DNA from: Cacajao melanocephalus
Lineage: Eukaryota > Chordata > Mammalia > Primates > Pitheciidae
DNA length: 64,000 nucleotides
Direction: 5' to 3'
Assembly (NCBI GenBank): GCA_963573385.1
Contig: CAUYLG010034856.1
Location: forward strand, 1 to 64,000
Shown: in pieces, positions 49,028 through 62,429 of the stretch
Layout of the letters: every line of letters starts with the position of its first letter
Position numbering within the stretch: the first letter of the stretch is position 1
Notes under the pieces: generated by a model
What the model was told of the DNA's origin: nothing
The model's input: only the letters and a program-made list of their open reading frames with translations
The model's database searches: none
Position numbers and translations under genes: made by a program

Positions 49028-49378
49028 TGTATTTGTCTGTTCTCATGCAGCTAATTCCGAGATTGGGTAATTTGTAAAGGAAAGTGGTTTCATTGACTCA
49101 CAGTTCCACATGGCTGGGGAGTCCTCACCATCATGGCGGAAGGTGAATGAGTAGCAAAGTCAGGTCTTGCAACACGGCAGGCAGGAGAGCTTGTGCAGGA
49201 AAACTCCTATTTATAAAACCATCAGGTCTCATGAGACTTACTCATTCACTACCACAAAAACTGTATGGGGGAGACCACCCCCATGATTCAGTTATCTCTA
49301 CCTGGCCCCTCCCTTGACACGTAAGGATTATTACAAGTCAAGGTGGGATTTGGGTGGGGACACAGCCAAACCATATCA
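49028..49378 (-). mobile_element. Solo THE1-type MaLR LTR, minus strand
   Basis: Antisense order: tgtatttgtctgttctcatg, gattgggtaatttgtaaagg, cacatggctggggagtcctc, accatcatggcggaaggtga, tttataaaaccatcaggtct, catgagacttactcattcac, gtggggacacagccaaacca, and an end atatca. The 5-bp flanks gtgat (49023-49027) and gtaat (49379-49383) are a probable target duplication. Confidence 0.94.
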
Positions 49379-49539
49379 GTAATCAAAAAGACGGGAAAAA
49401 AAATTATAGTATCTATATGTGCTGTATGTTTCTGAGAGAATCTAGTAAAGACAGCATAGAAAGGGATATAATCAAGAAAAAGACTTAAAAATCTAGTGAT
49501 GATAGTTAATCATACGTATTCTTCCTTCAGTTACCCCTC

Positions 49540-49816
49540 CCAGATTGCTGTAAATAGAACAATAATCCACCTAGATGCTGAAGCCAAAACATAAGAGCCA
49601 TTCTTAATTCCTCTCCTTCCTTGTCTTCAAGCCCCTTCCCTGATAACATCACAAAGCATTAGCAAATTCCCTCAACTCTACCTCAGAAACTTTTCTGACC
49701 TTCTCTCCACCTATCTAAACTGTTTCCTTACTTCTGCTCCTACTGGTAGCTCACAATAATCCAAAAGCTATTATTTCTAAAAGTCTGAAGCCTTTTCAAA
49801 CATTCCTCTTTAAATT
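49540..49816 (+). mobile_element. L2 LINE fragment, sense
   Basis: It resembles the L2 'cttgactcctctctttc' to 'aatccatcagcaaatcc' region: gagccattcttaattcctct, acaaagcattagcaaattcc and ccacctatctaaactgtttc. An Alu interrupts its right end. Confidence 0.55.
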
Positions 49817-49831
49817 CCTGGATGCCTGTTC

Positions 49832-50126
49832 GTTCTTTTTTTTTTTTTTTTTTTTAAGACAGTCTTGCTCTGCTGCCCAGGCTGGCCTGCAATGGCACAT
49901 TCTTGGCTCACTGCAACCCTTGGCTCAGGTGATTCTCCTGTCTCAGGCTCCTTAGTAGCTGGGATTACAGGCATGTGTCACCATGCCTGGCTAATTTTTG
50001 TATTTTTACTAGAGATGGGGTTACACCATGTTGACCAGGCAGGTCTCAGACTCCTGACCTCAGGTGATCTGACCATCTTGGCCTCCCGAAGTACTGGGAT
50101 TACAGGCGTGGGCCACCGTTCTTGGC
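49832..50126 (-). mobile_element. Alu element, minus strand, with target duplication
   Basis: A T run then aagacagtcttgctctgctg to gccaccgttcttggcc. cctggatgcctgttc (49817-49831) and cctggatgcttgttc (50127-50141) flank it with one mismatch. A deletion in the right arm removes part of the 'cctcctgggttcaag' block. Confidence 0.96.
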
Positions 50127-50141
50127 CCTGGATGCTTGTTC

Positions 50142-52268
50142 TAAAGTCACCTGTGCCCCCAGCTTATTACTCTGTGGTGGTTTCCTCTGATTCACATCGT
50201 ATTAACAGCTCTATTAAGATTTATGCTACATCTGGATACTAATGAACAAATAAGCAAAAGATTTTAAACACTATAAACAAACTTGGTTTAGCTGAGTAAA
50301 TTACACACATACATGCATACAAATACATATCTGTGTATATGCTTTTAAAATGTGTAGCAGTATATATGTATATGTGCATATATCTATGCATACATGTATG
50401 TGTGTGTATCTATATTTATGTTTTTAATGTCCTGAGAATAATAGGGTGGTTGAAAATATAAAACCTGAAATATTGGCGAGGATGCATTAGGGGTGTAATT
50501 TTAATTTCTTTAAGTTTTGTTTCACCTTTTTGCTTCTCTGTAAACCACCTGAACTCTTTAGACTTTAAAACATTGTTAAGCAAATTCCTTTGAGTCGCCC
50601 TGGGTAGAGCAGTGTATAACACTCTGTTCCAGGAGATAGCTTTAATTATTCTCCAAACTCAATCTGTTTTGCTCACCAAAATGAAAAATTAAAAAAGAAA
50701 ATAACTACAGTTTATCTTTGGATAACTCAAATAGTTTAGAACATTATATAAATCATAGAAACCACTGGATTTAATATGAAAGTAAACAGATTTTTAGTAG
50801 AAGATTCTTTAAAATACTTAATTGAGTCTTCTTAGTTTTCACACACAAAAACTATATCTGCCTCTAAAGCACTGATAAGTAATACAGTGTTTAAAAATGT
50901 GAAAAAAAATGTAATTTATCTACAAGGTCTAATTGAACCTCACATTCTATGTGATAAATTGTTATTGTACTACAAATTATTGCCTTGTTACTTATATAAA
51001 AATTTCAAATGAAACATCTGATTTTACTTAGTTTATAATAGTTAATGCAAAAGTTATAAAAAGATAAATACACTGTTTGTTAATTGTTAATCTATGCTAA
51101 AAACTAATGACAGATAAAAGCAGTCCAATAAGAGTAACAAATAGGTTAATTTTCTTAACCTCATTTTGAATTATGTTATGGTCTACTTTTTCTCCAGTAG
51201 TGTAAACATGATTAGAATTCTCAAAAAGAGCTTTAGTGTAAAATGATTATTTCTTTTTCTGTTTAAAAAAAATTTGGACTGGAATAGAGTTAGCTTTATA
51301 AATGAAAAAAAATCTTTGTAATTTAGTACAAAGAAGAAAAATGAGACCTCCAAGGACAAAAAAATGAAAATGCCTGTAATTTCTCAGAATGGTAAAGTTA
51401 TATACATCTAGCAAAGGTTAGACAAAAATTATTCATTATCCCAAATTAACCCTGAATAATGCATTACTTTGCAAAAACAGTTGCCCTCTTTCCACAGAGT
51501 GATATCTATTTTGAGCCTCAAATTGATATGACTTTTGGTACGGATATATTTTGTGAGAAGACAGGACAGTGCTGACTGTTCTTTAACATTATAGCATAAA
51601 TTGTAGGTCACATAAACATACAAAATTGAATTATAATAAAATCATTTGCAGAGCTATACTCAGTCCCTTCTCATATAACTGTTTTGGCTAACTAAAAATA
51701 GCCTTCCTTCTATTTATACAGCTTTATTTGAGATTATTAGAAGGTAATATAAGGTGAAGATAATACAATTTGGTATGCACAAACTATTAATGTAAATAGG
51801 AAATAACCAGAATATAATTTAAATATACATTTTAATCTAAATTGCTTTCTTGAAAGCTTTTAATTATTTTCTATTTTCTGAACCTTGGCTAATAATCCAA
51901 TCAATAATTTTTTTTTTCTCTCCAACAGTTAAAAAATAACTCTTTTCCTTCTGGAGAAAATGCATACTGAATATGATTCAGAGTGTATTTATTAGGAACA
52001 GGTAGAATCTATTAAAATTAATCAATTAAAGCAATTACCAAATGGTTACTTTCTGTCTTGTGCTTGAGCAAATACTAGTTATCTTTCTTTTCCCAAAAGA
52101 ATTCTGCATACTCTGTTTTTGTTTCTCCTCTGAGTGGCCTCTTCACTCTAGAATGACATTCATAGGAAAGAAAACCAGCTAGTCCAAGGGATTGCCAAGA
52201 CTTTCTCAGTTCCAGGACAGCTTATTCAAGCATGCACCAAGAAAGTGCCTGCACCTGTTCCTACTCCA
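50142..52268. other. Unassigned, AT-rich; TA/TG-rich patch at 50300-50420
   Basis: A low-complexity patch of tacatg/tgtata words lies at 50300-50420. The rest (50.4-52.3 kb) is AT-rich with no element, exon or RNA gene recognised. Confidence 0.5.
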
Positions 52269-52450
52269 AACTATAGTGCCCTGCTATTCAAAAGGTGGTT
52301 TCCAGACCAGCAGCATCCGTATCTCCTGGAGCTTGTTGGAGACAGGAAAATCTCAGGCCCCATCCCAGAACTATTGAATTAGAATTTACACTTTAATAAG
52401 ATCTCTAGATGATTTATAAGCATATTCACGTATTAGAGACACTGCTCTAG
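52269..52450 (+). mobile_element. MER5-type hAT-Charlie non-autonomous transposon
   Basis: Close to the MER5A consensus order: gctattcaaaaggtggtttc, cagaccagcagcatccgtat, ctcctggagcttgttggaga, ggccccatcccagaactatt, gaattagaatttacacttta, ataagatctctagatgattt, and an end agagacactg that mirrors the left terminus. The length (~180 bp) fits MER5A. The 8-bp target duplication is unclear. Confidence 0.85.
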
Positions 52451-55400
52451 GCTACTTATTTGGTGCCTGAGTACTCTTTCTGATAGTAAAGCTGATGCTC
52501 ATTGGTTTTCTTCTAAGTATTGAAAACTATGTACCATGCCTCTTCTTTCATCCAAATTCTGCCAAAAATCTGGTGCTTACTTTCTGTTGTATCTTAGAGA
52601 TTCCAGTTGGTGTTAAACAACTTGACTCTTTTTCATTGTTGTTTTTGGTTGTCCTTATGCCATTGGCTCTATGTGGTAGGCAACCATGTCTCACCTCACA
52701 TACGTTATTTCTGTGTACCACTAAATCTCCTTTTATATTTTCTCTCACTCCCCATTAAATCTAATTCTGGAGAATTAAATTAATTTCTCCATCACGTTTT
52801 GAAAAAGAGGAGATAGGGATGTTGGGAATATAGAAGTGGCCTCACTCAAACAAGGCTACCAACCAAATGGCAACAGTGGATATTAATATTAAATTATTGA
52901 AATGATAACTTTCCAAACTTGGCACATATAAATTGATCATTAAGACAACCAAAAATAAAAGCATGCTTTGTTTGGATGAAATTCTGAATTACTTTAAAGC
53001 AGTATTTTTGTTGTTGTAGCCAAATGGTAACCTTTTTATAAATAGTGACTCATTCTTATTTTTTAAAAGTCTCTTCATGCATAAGCTTTTTTAGTGAAGA
53101 GTAAGTTCTGAGGCCTTACTTTTCAACCTGCTGCTTCTCTTTCTTTCTTATCACTGCACTCTTCCCTTTAAGGTAGAAAACAGTGTATTTTCCTTTATTA
53201 TTTTACTGATCATATGATCAAGAGGATAAATTGTCAGTTTTAGCTTTTCTGACTCAGTGTGATTAAAGATGCGGCTTCTTGCTCAGCCCATATTTCTTTC
53301 ATTTCTATTCTTCTCACCTCTAAATACTAATTTATTTTATAGTGTACATATCAATGACAGATGAGAAAAAAAATCCTTTTTAGGCAAATTGAAGTTGTAA
53401 AATTTTTTTGAGTTGCCTTTTCTCTGTTCCACTTTTTTCTCATGGATATTTGAAAATGTCTCACACAAGGATTTAAACTATGTACACATGAAACACGTGA
53501 AGATTTGAAGTAATTCAAATTTTAATAAAGTAATCTATTTCAGTTGTGATTTTAGGAAAAGTCTAAAATATTTAGAAATTGCCTCAATTCTCTACCTTCC
53601 CTTTATCTGTACAGATAGATTTTTTTTTCCTGGAATCACTGCAATAGTGCCAGCTGAACATTTCCTTTGGGCCTATTAGATTTTTATATTTTTATACTGA
53701 TTATATTTTCCTCCATGAATATGTCTCAGCTCACCCCAAACTCCCAACTGTGGCCACATAAGGACGCAATTATTTAATTCATTATTCCTAATTAACCTGC
53801 CTTGAATTTACATTGCAGTTAATCTCTTGAACGTGACCATCCCCATGAAAGACAAATCATCTAGTGGAAACAGAATTGGGTTCAGAGGTCACAACATGAA
53901 GCTTTTGGTCCTGAAGCTGCTATCTGATAAGTGAGTGACTTAGAAGGAGCTACTTGCACTCCAGGTTTATATGGCAGTATTATTACAAACATTGAACTTA
54001 GAGGGATATTTTGAAAAGACATTTCATTCTTTTTATAAGTCCTTCTGAAGCAATTTATTTATTTATTATATGTTTAAATAATTCCAAACTATTAACTGTT
54101 TTCTTCTGCTTTTATTGAATCCCATAACATATTTTATATACTCTTTTAAATATGTTTCACTTGTTACCTTATCTAAATAATGTAAAATAATTTTTCTTCC
54201 TGATAAGAGAGAAAGGAAATGATCTGTCCTTTTATAATTTATCTATATTCTCTTTGTGTTTTCTAAATTTTCACTCAGTTGTATTCAAGTTTCTTTTCTA
54301 AGATGTTTCAGGATTTAAAATAAGGCTTAAGAAGTGATTCTGCTATGAGGTATCTTACAAAATACTAACTTTCCACAATGGGGAAGCCAGATGGTAGTTT
54401 TGTTACATGCTTGTGTTTAAAATGTGGCCAAATCAGGGTCTATCATTTCTTCCCTAAATCTCCACATTTGGAAGAAGGAGAAAGCCACAGGCATAGTTTC
54501 ATCCTTTCAGACAAAATACATATTATGATTCAGGAGCTTTTGCTTGTTTTATGCCAATAAAATGAGATATAAATTCAGCAGAACGGTTTTACCAAGAAAT
54601 GGAAGAATATTTAGAATGACTCTGATCCATTTGTATAAAAGGTACTTTATTCTCAAAGATTTTTGAGAATATAGTCAGGATATTGATGGAAAAGCAAGTC
54701 TACAAAGTGGAATTCTACTTCTCCTATCTTGTTTTTGAAATGCATAGCTTACATAGAATGGGCAGAATCTTTTCAGTACTGTAATATCCTATAGGTCTTT
54801 GTATTAACACTTTTTTCTTTCGTAAGAAGAAAGGGAAAGAATTCAAGTAGATTCTAAAACTAACAATGGCATTATTTAGTTGTATATTGTTTTTTTTATT
54901 TTTACTCTATAAGTTAAAAAGTACTTGACTAGAACATTTTGAAGTATGAGCTTAAAGCTCTTGGTGTGAAAATGTAGCTGTAAATATTCTTATATGAGAT
55001 TTCCTAATTAAACAATAATAAGAAATTAGAGGCACTGCAAAGTGATTGATTTATAGGTTTTTGTTTAGTGCAGACATTTTGGAAGGGAAATATATACCAA
55101 TTGTGATCTCAGCTGGATCAATAACAGAGAAAAATTACAATATATGGGCTTTATTCTCTAGGACTATGGGATTTGTCCTGTTAAACAGAGATGACTTTTT
55201 TAAAACACAAACAATATGGTGGGAAAAGTCTATTTAATAATTACTCAGAAATGTAGTCAATTTAATATTTGTTTTAAATCAAATCAGAAACAAATTTATT
55301 TTGAGCAAAGATTATATAGATGCTTTCTAACACCTAAGATTAATAAACTTTTAAAAATTATTTGAAAGTATTAATGCTTCAGTGGGTAGAATAAAGTAGT

Positions 55401-55719
55401 TTTAGCATAAATGCAGATGACATGATTGTGTATGACATATGAAAATATAAAGTATGCTGGTATGTGAGTTGGTAAGGGTCAAGATAGAAAATTGTATGAA
55501 AAATATAAGAAAATAAAAATTATGAAAAAAGCAAATTGATCATTCAAGTTAAATTATTATTATGAGGCTCTGGTAATGGGTCACTGAGCTATATATATAA
55601 CTTATTTATTTATGTAACTGGAAGGTTATTTAATTTACATTGTCGAATAGTATATAGACTATTAAGCTTATTGTCATTTGTAAAATAAGGGATAAAATGG
55701 GGAAAGTAGCATTGAAAAA
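52451..55719. other. Unassigned, largest stretch without a named repeat
   Basis: More than 3 kb in which I recognise no transposon, exon or RNA gene. It is AT-rich. Frames of 60-87 residues have no domain. A more balanced block near 53780-53960 (gtgaccatccccatgaaaga) has no supportable gene model. Because repeats are sparse here, this is a reasonable place to look for conserved non-coding sequence. Confidence 0.45.
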
Positions 55720-55830
55720 AGTATTGAGTAGGAGTCAGGAAACTAGAGCACAGTCTTGGTGCAGCCTCTGACCTTGAATATGGTGCTTCGCCTCTTTATT
55801 CCTTCTCTAGGGACTTGGAAGTTATGAGTG
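55720..55830 (+). mobile_element. Possible MIR-type SINE fragment
   Basis: The order gagtaggagtcaggaaacta, cttggtgcagcctctgacct, tgaatatggtgcttcgcctc resembles the MIR head and core, but is short and diverged. Confidence 0.4.
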
Positions 55831-56618
<788 letters not shown>

Positions 56619-56739
56619 GGATTTTTAGTGGTCAAATTACAGTATTAAACACAAGGATGCAGCAGAGCCTAAAGAGGAAGGAGACTTTGGATGAAGAGTG
56701 CCCAAAGTGAAACTCCAGGTTAAAGGCACAGCCCTCTAG

Positions 56740-57560
56740 ATTGCCAACTCTGCCGACATTGTCTGACATCAACCTGCAATTAGTTTGTCAAATAGCAAGT
56801 CTAACAGCACAGTCTTCTACAGGACTGCCCTCACATCAGACACCAGCCACAAGTTCAAGGGTCCCCGGGGCACCCTCATGTCAGACCAGCTGGCTACATA
56901 TTCAAAGTCCCCGCAGACTCCCTTAGGTTCAGTAATCTGCCAGGATGACTCACACAGCTCAAAAACGTTCTGTACTTAAAATTACAGTTTTATTATAATA
57001 CAGGTTGAGTAACCCTTATCAAAATGCTTGGAACCCAAAGTGTTTTGAATTTCTGAAATTTTTCAGGTTTTGGAATATTTACATATACATAATGAGGTAT
57101 CTTGGGATGGGACCCAACTTTAAATTTATGTTTCATATATGTCATACACATAGGCTGAAGTACTGTCATACAATATTTTTACTAATTTTGGGCATGAAAC
57201 ATGAGGTCTGGTGTGAAATTTTTTACTTGTGGCATCACATTGGTGCTCAAAAAGTTTTGGATTTTGGAGCACTTTGAATTTTGGAGTTTGGAATAAGGTT
57301 TGCTCAGTCTGTAAAAGGATACAAATTAGAACCAGGCAAAGAAAGAGGGCACAGCAGAGCTCAAATACAAAGCTTCTAGTCACCTTCTCTCTGTGATTCC
57401 TGGATGGTATTGCCTTCTCCCAGCTGATATATGACATAACTCAGAGAGTACTGTCAACTGTGAAGTTCACTTTAGTCTTCAGAGATTTTACTGGGGCTTA
57501 GTCTACTGCCCATGTGGTTTGTCTTTAGCTCCTCCCAACTTTAGGAAAATACCTCTAGTA
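56740..57560 (-). mobile_element. Ancient LTR-like repeat, split by a MER2-type element
   Basis: The left part (acatcagacaccagccacaa, cagactcccttaggttcagt, atctgccaggatgactcaca, aaattacagttttattataa) and right part (aaaggatacaaattagaacc, ggcacagcagagctcaaata) join at a TA to give text I know from a common old LTR-type repeat in reverse orientation. The family and exact ends are not certain. Confidence 0.5.
57001..57311 (+). mobile_element. Tigger/MER2-type DNA transposon
   Basis: 311 bp from caggttgagtaaccctta to tttgctcagtctg, flanked by TA on each side (56999-57000, 57312-57313). The interior is the MER2 pattern: atgcttggaacccaaagtgt, ttttcaggttttggaatatt, ataatgaggtatcttgggat, ggtgctcaaaaagttttgg, attttggagcactttg. 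Termini are inverted repeats of each other (caggttgag / cagactgag). Non-autonomous, with no transposase. Confidence 0.92.
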
Positions 57561-59269
57561 TCTAGTTCCTCCAGAGTTTGCAGCCGATAAGCTATATTCC
57601 TAAGCCCCCATTCTATATCACATTGTTAGGCTGCATGGTGATCAAAGGCCTGAGGCAAAAAAAAAAAAAGACACTCCTATTAGGTAGGACATTGTAGGGA
57701 ACAGAATAAAAGAGATTCATAACCTGCATACTAACCTTCCTTGGATGTCCATCTTGGAAGAGATGGAAGCAGAACCAAACCCTGGCCTGCAGAACACATG
57801 TAGACTTTCCACAATGCCCTGCTGCCTTAAATTCACAAATAACTGTATGCTCCTCACTCTGTATGGCATACCTCAGATGAATCCTTGACAACTAGAAACT
57901 GCCCATTAAAGTCATTAATATGGTAATTCCCTCATATTAGCAAATAATCATTGCTTTCCCTTACTATGTTCAACTCTTACCTACATCTTTAGGAACACTG
58001 GCAGAAGTGGCTTAGCTGTATACATGGCAAGTGTGCCTCCCCTTCCTTGGTGTGGAGGCATCACTTGGTGGGCATAACCAGCCTCTCTACCTGCCCACAG
58101 CAGCAAACTACATGTCATTCAGTGAGTATTTAATATAGTCAGAAATCTGAGTCCAGATGATTTGAAAACTTTACAGTTTCTCTCAACCTAATATCAGCAT
58201 CAAATATTATTACTATTAAAGGCATGTAATTTTTACTTCTTTATTTTTCCTTTGAAAGTTTATATTGGATTATTCCAGAGCAAGAGTAGTTTTGAGGGGA
58301 AAAAAAGTCAGAAATATTCTTTTTAACTCTTACTCTTTGATCAGCTAAATAGTCATACCAGAACTACCTTGCAATGGGATATTTTCTCCATAATATTTTA
58401 TAAAGTTTTTAGTTTTCAGGTCTCAATTTCCAATTCTAGTTTTGATTATCTATAGTAGTATTTCATACCATTTTCTAATTTATTTCTAATCTACTTAGCT
58501 TACCACTAACCATACAGTTGGTTCTAATCTCAAAAGTCAACATCCTTCTCACCTCTTTGCATTGCTATCTACTGAAGGAGTTAGAGAAAGCAGATTGAAT
58601 GTGCAAGGTAATCTCAGATAATGAGGTAATTTTGTGTAGTGCATGCATTTCAAAAAATAATTAACTACACTTATTATCCTTTAGAGGAAAGTCTGAGTAT
58701 TTGGGAGGGAAGTGGTGGAGTTTAAAGTGTACACTCTGGACTTTGTGACCTAAAATGCAGTAAGTCTCCAGAAACTTACTTTTCCTTTAAGAGCCTGTGG
58801 CATTTTGACTAAGAGCAAAAACAAGTTCTGCAGATTTTCTTCCAGCAATAAAATATCTCAAACCCCAAGCCTGAATCAATTCTATGATAACAACTGAGAA
58901 AATAAAAATGCATGGTGATTTCTAAAATTTTGATAAACCAGAGCTACTTTTCATTTTCCTGTAGCCTTGATGTCTTTGGATGTAGACAGGAAACATGGTA
59001 GCATTGAATTTCCTGTACCGTATAAAAATAGTGGCCTCTAGTGGTTGTCTGACTTCCCACCAGAGTCTAGCAAATGGAAAGTGCAATTTTCAGTGGACTT
59101 TGGTGATGCCTTTTTAAAGACGTTCTGTTGAAAGAGGGGTGAAAGAGAGGAAGTTGCATCTGAAGAATGAGGATTAAGTTACATACACGTAAAAGATGTT
59201 TTATTTAGTTTTTGGATGGGAAAGGGTTGAGCATGTGCATTAAGTAGGGGAAGCCAACCTCTTTAACAA
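57561..59269. other. Unassigned
   Basis: No named repeat, exon or RNA gene. A short A run at ~57656-57669 is the only low-complexity feature. Confidence 0.5.
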
Positions 59270-59700
59270 CCACCAATCTCAGTGACTTAACCCAAACACT
59301 GTCTCACTTATGTTACAGTCCAAGGAGGGCTGGCATGGCTGGTCAGCTCTGCAGTTGGTTCAGAGACCCAGTTCCTTCAACCTAGTGGTTCTACCATCCC
59401 CCAGGGCCCACAGACCTCTACTGGATATTCTGCACATGAGAAAAGATGGAGACGATGTCGGATTGCCCAGGACATTATATAGGCTAGGCCCATGTCACTG
59501 GTTTTTTGTCCATTTGCCTGTTTGCCAGATCGTAGTCATAAAGCACGGCTAACTATAAGGGAACCTGCAGAATGTGGTCTACCTGTGTGCCCAGGAGGAA
59601 AGGGGAAAAGTTTTGGTGAACAGCTAGCCAGCCTCTTCCACCAAATAGCTATTACCTGGAATGTAGTTGTGTTTTTAGTGTACAGAAAAAGGTGAAGATA
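59270..59700. other. Ancient repeat-like stretch, family not assigned
   Basis: The series ctcacttatgttacagtcca, agagacccagttccttcaac, gtggttctaccatcccccag, atattctgcacatgagaaaa, ggctaactataagggaacct, ctgtgtgcccaggaggaaag and ttttggtgaacagctagcca resembles a widespread mammalian repeat by eye. I cannot give its name. Frames of 67-111 residues here are therefore not evidence for genes. Confidence 0.5.
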
Positions 59701-60484
59701 AACAAGCACAAATATGTTGTTCGATTGAGTTGGCAGAAGATGAGCTAGAGGCATTGGTGGAGATGTTGCCTTTGGATAAAGGAGTGGAAAAATGTGTTCT
59801 TTGAGACTAGAGAGAAGGCAATGTAAGTCTTGGTAGATACCCAGTAGAGGACTCTGCAACCACGAAATCACATTTTAGTCTTCACGGAACTAATGAGACA
59901 GACAACAGATTCAAAAGTAAGATCATCCTGTAGACTTGTGCAGTTTGTGTATTGCATAGGAGTGTCCTGCCAGGAAAGCAGGGAAGGATGGAAATCAGCC
60001 AACCATCTGCTCTCTGAGCACTGCCCTCCTGGATGAGGGGTGCCATCATCTCTAGTCTGAGAAAATGCAAATTGCCCACATGAGGTGCCTTTTTCTCATT
60101 TAACCACCCAGATGAGGCACATTTTCCAAAATTCACACAGAGGCACCATATTGGGTAGCAGCAGCCCTGCTCAAGCGTAGGGGTGACTTGGGCCAGTCCG
60201 AAGTAGGTATGTGAGAAATGGCACTGTCTCCCCTGTTGGAGGTCTGGGAGCACACTGGAAGGGACATTTGAGAAGGGTTCCAGAGTCCTCAGAGCTAAGT
60301 CCTTACATTATAACTTTGCTATTTCATTTGAAATAATCCTTCTATCCAGTAGACTAAGCAGACATGGAGCATTTCTGTCATGTTCTAGGGTTTTAACGAC
60401 TTATTGTAAGGAGGCTGTTTATTTTTCTTAGAGCCTTATCTTCATTGCTAGTTACTGCTAAGAGCTTGCAGCTGCATCAGTTTT
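59701..60484. other. Unassigned
   Basis: No named element. A 123-residue minus frame at 59882-60253 is the longest in this part, with no known domain. It lies in a moderately GC-rich patch. Confidence 0.45.
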
Positions 60485-60990
60485 GCTTGCAGTGGAAAAT
60501 TCTCAGTATTGGAAGCAAGGAGAATTGGGTCTAACTTTCCCCCTAACTAACTGGATGACCTTGAGAGTCTTCACATCTTCAACCCTGCCTTGTCTCATCT
60601 GTAAAATGCACTCATTTTGTTAATACTGACGATTTCTTGACTGTATGATTACCAACCTCTCCTTCAGTTCTGACTTTTCTAGCTTCTAGGGTACATAGCA
60701 AGCATAGAAGTTTAGACAAAGATATTTCACATAAAAATGTAGGAGACCCAGAAGTGTACAACCTTGCATTTATCTGTTTTATGAAAATAAAGAAAACTAT
60801 TTAGAATATAAAAATAAAAATACCTATATGAACTTCTATAAACTACTTAGTAATACTTCTTAGTAAAGCAGATAAGTAGTATAATAAATCTACAACATTT
60901 GATATGTGCTTATATATATTTTAGAATACTGCTTGTCACATAGCAAATGCAGCATAGACACGTTATTGTTACTATTATTAACACTTTTTC
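60485..60990 (+). mobile_element. MIR SINE, apparently interrupted
   Basis: 60485-60640 carries the MIR core (gagaattgggtctaactttc, taactggatgaccttgagag, gtctcatctgtaaaatgcac). 60930-60985 carries a MIR-like 3' end (actgcttgtcacatagcaaa, gttattgttactattattaa). About 290 bases of unrelated AT-rich sequence lie between, or they are two copies. Confidence 0.6.
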
Positions 60991-61744
60991 TTACTGGGAC
61001 CAATTATAAAGAATAGTGTGATTTTAATTTTAAAAAATTCTTCGAAACAGAAGTCATCTTTTAGTGAGTTTGGAATGAGTTTCTAGATTCCTTCATTCTG
61101 ATGTGGCTTTGACTTTCTCTAAGGATACTAGTGAGCTTTTGCTAAAGTATGTTTTTATTTGGAAAAACCAGTGGGCATGACTATGAATATTAAAATGGGA
61201 TGGATTTCCAAACAGGATATTCTCTTTGTGTATTTAATCATATAGTGCATCTCATTTTGTTGTTTTCTGAAAATATGTTTCTGGTCCTTTAATTTCTCCA
61301 TTGATCAGCTTTATCATCTTTTTTCTTATTTCTTAATCAGAGTTTTATCACGTCTTCAGTACTTAAATGTGTTGTTATACATCTTTGGGGAGATACTATT
61401 TTATCCCTTATTATTTAATCAAAATATGTCATCAAATATTTATTGTACCATCATTATTAAATATTTAATTCCAATGCAGACAATAATTTTTAAGCTACCT
61501 GAGCTTTAGATAAGAATGTCAGATTGTTAACAAGCCTTCAAGGATAACCAAATCTAAAACAATACTTAGATCTTAGCATAAAAACTATTCATATCAGAAA
61601 AGCAAATGAGAGCAGTTTTCTGAATCAGCATCGTGGTTGGCTTAAACATGAGTAAATGATAACAGTGTTTATCTGACATAACCAAATTGACTGTGATGTA
61701 GTAAAACTCAGGTTAATCAAACGTTAGGAGCAAACTCAGAGATT
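60991..61744. other. Unassigned
   Basis: No recognised element; AT-rich. Confidence 0.5.
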
Positions 61745-61850
61745 CAACAGTGAGAACCCCTTCTTTTCACGTGAGGAAACAGACCAAGAAAACCTAAGTG
61801 ACTACCCAAAGAAAGCACAGCTGTGCCGTGGCAGATCCCAATTTATGGGA
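61745..61850 (-). mobile_element. MIR SINE core, antisense
   Basis: ttcacgtgaggaaacagacc, aagaaaacctaagtgactac, ccaaagaaagcacagctgtg and ccgtggcagatccca match the antisense MIR core ('gaggaaactgaggc...aagtgacttgccc...cacacagct...ggcagagc'). Confidence 0.72.
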
Positions 61851-62429
61851 CCCCTGACTACTTCAGGATTTCTTTGTATTTTACCTCCAAGAAAACATGC
61901 AGAATCCCATGGCTGCATCCCAGTCCCAGTTCCACCTAAAGGTATGCCTGAGGTATTATATGGTCCAAGACCACTTCTGAGTCCTCCATTTCATCTACAA
62001 AATTGTCAGCCTGGACCATATAGGAGCTTAGATCTTTTTTAGACCTAAATTGCTCTGTTTTCCTGCCATGGTTCATTCTTCTTAGTGATAGAAACAAAAT
62101 CTTTTTCTTGGGCACAATTTAAACTCGTAATTTTGGAACTACAGCTATGGATATGAAGCTCTTAATCATCAAGGCATTTTTCCTAAACACTTAAGCTGAT
62201 GCAATTTTCAGAAATTCAGAAAACAAATTTTGTAATCACTTTTCCCAGTGATTAAAAAGAAGGTAAAAGGACAGAAATGAGAGGCATAATTATATGGTAC
62301 ATTTAGTCAACAACTGTACAGGCAAAATGTCAAAAAAATAAGGCACCCATGAGGCATTTCAACTGTACGTGACTAACCATGTTATGGATTTGCCTCCTAG
62401 GAATCTACATTTATTAGGAGAATAACAGC
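61851..62429. other. Unassigned, with a 65-codon proline-rich frame
   Basis: The plus frame 61845-62042 starts MGPLTTSGFLCILPPRKHAE and contains PVPVPPKGMPEV. Composition is less AT-biased than nearby DNA. I do not recognise it, and its start overlaps the MIR end. No promoter, splice sites or poly(A) signal can be argued, so I do not call a gene. Confidence 0.4.

Noticed and set aside
49865..50242. A 125-codon plus frame with repeated-looking text
   Set aside because: Translation of an antisense Alu running into flanking DNA; a standard artefact.
59882..60253. A 123-codon minus frame as a possible gene
   Set aside because: No recognisable domain, no start context, splice or promoter evidence; such lengths arise by chance in moderately GC-rich DNA.
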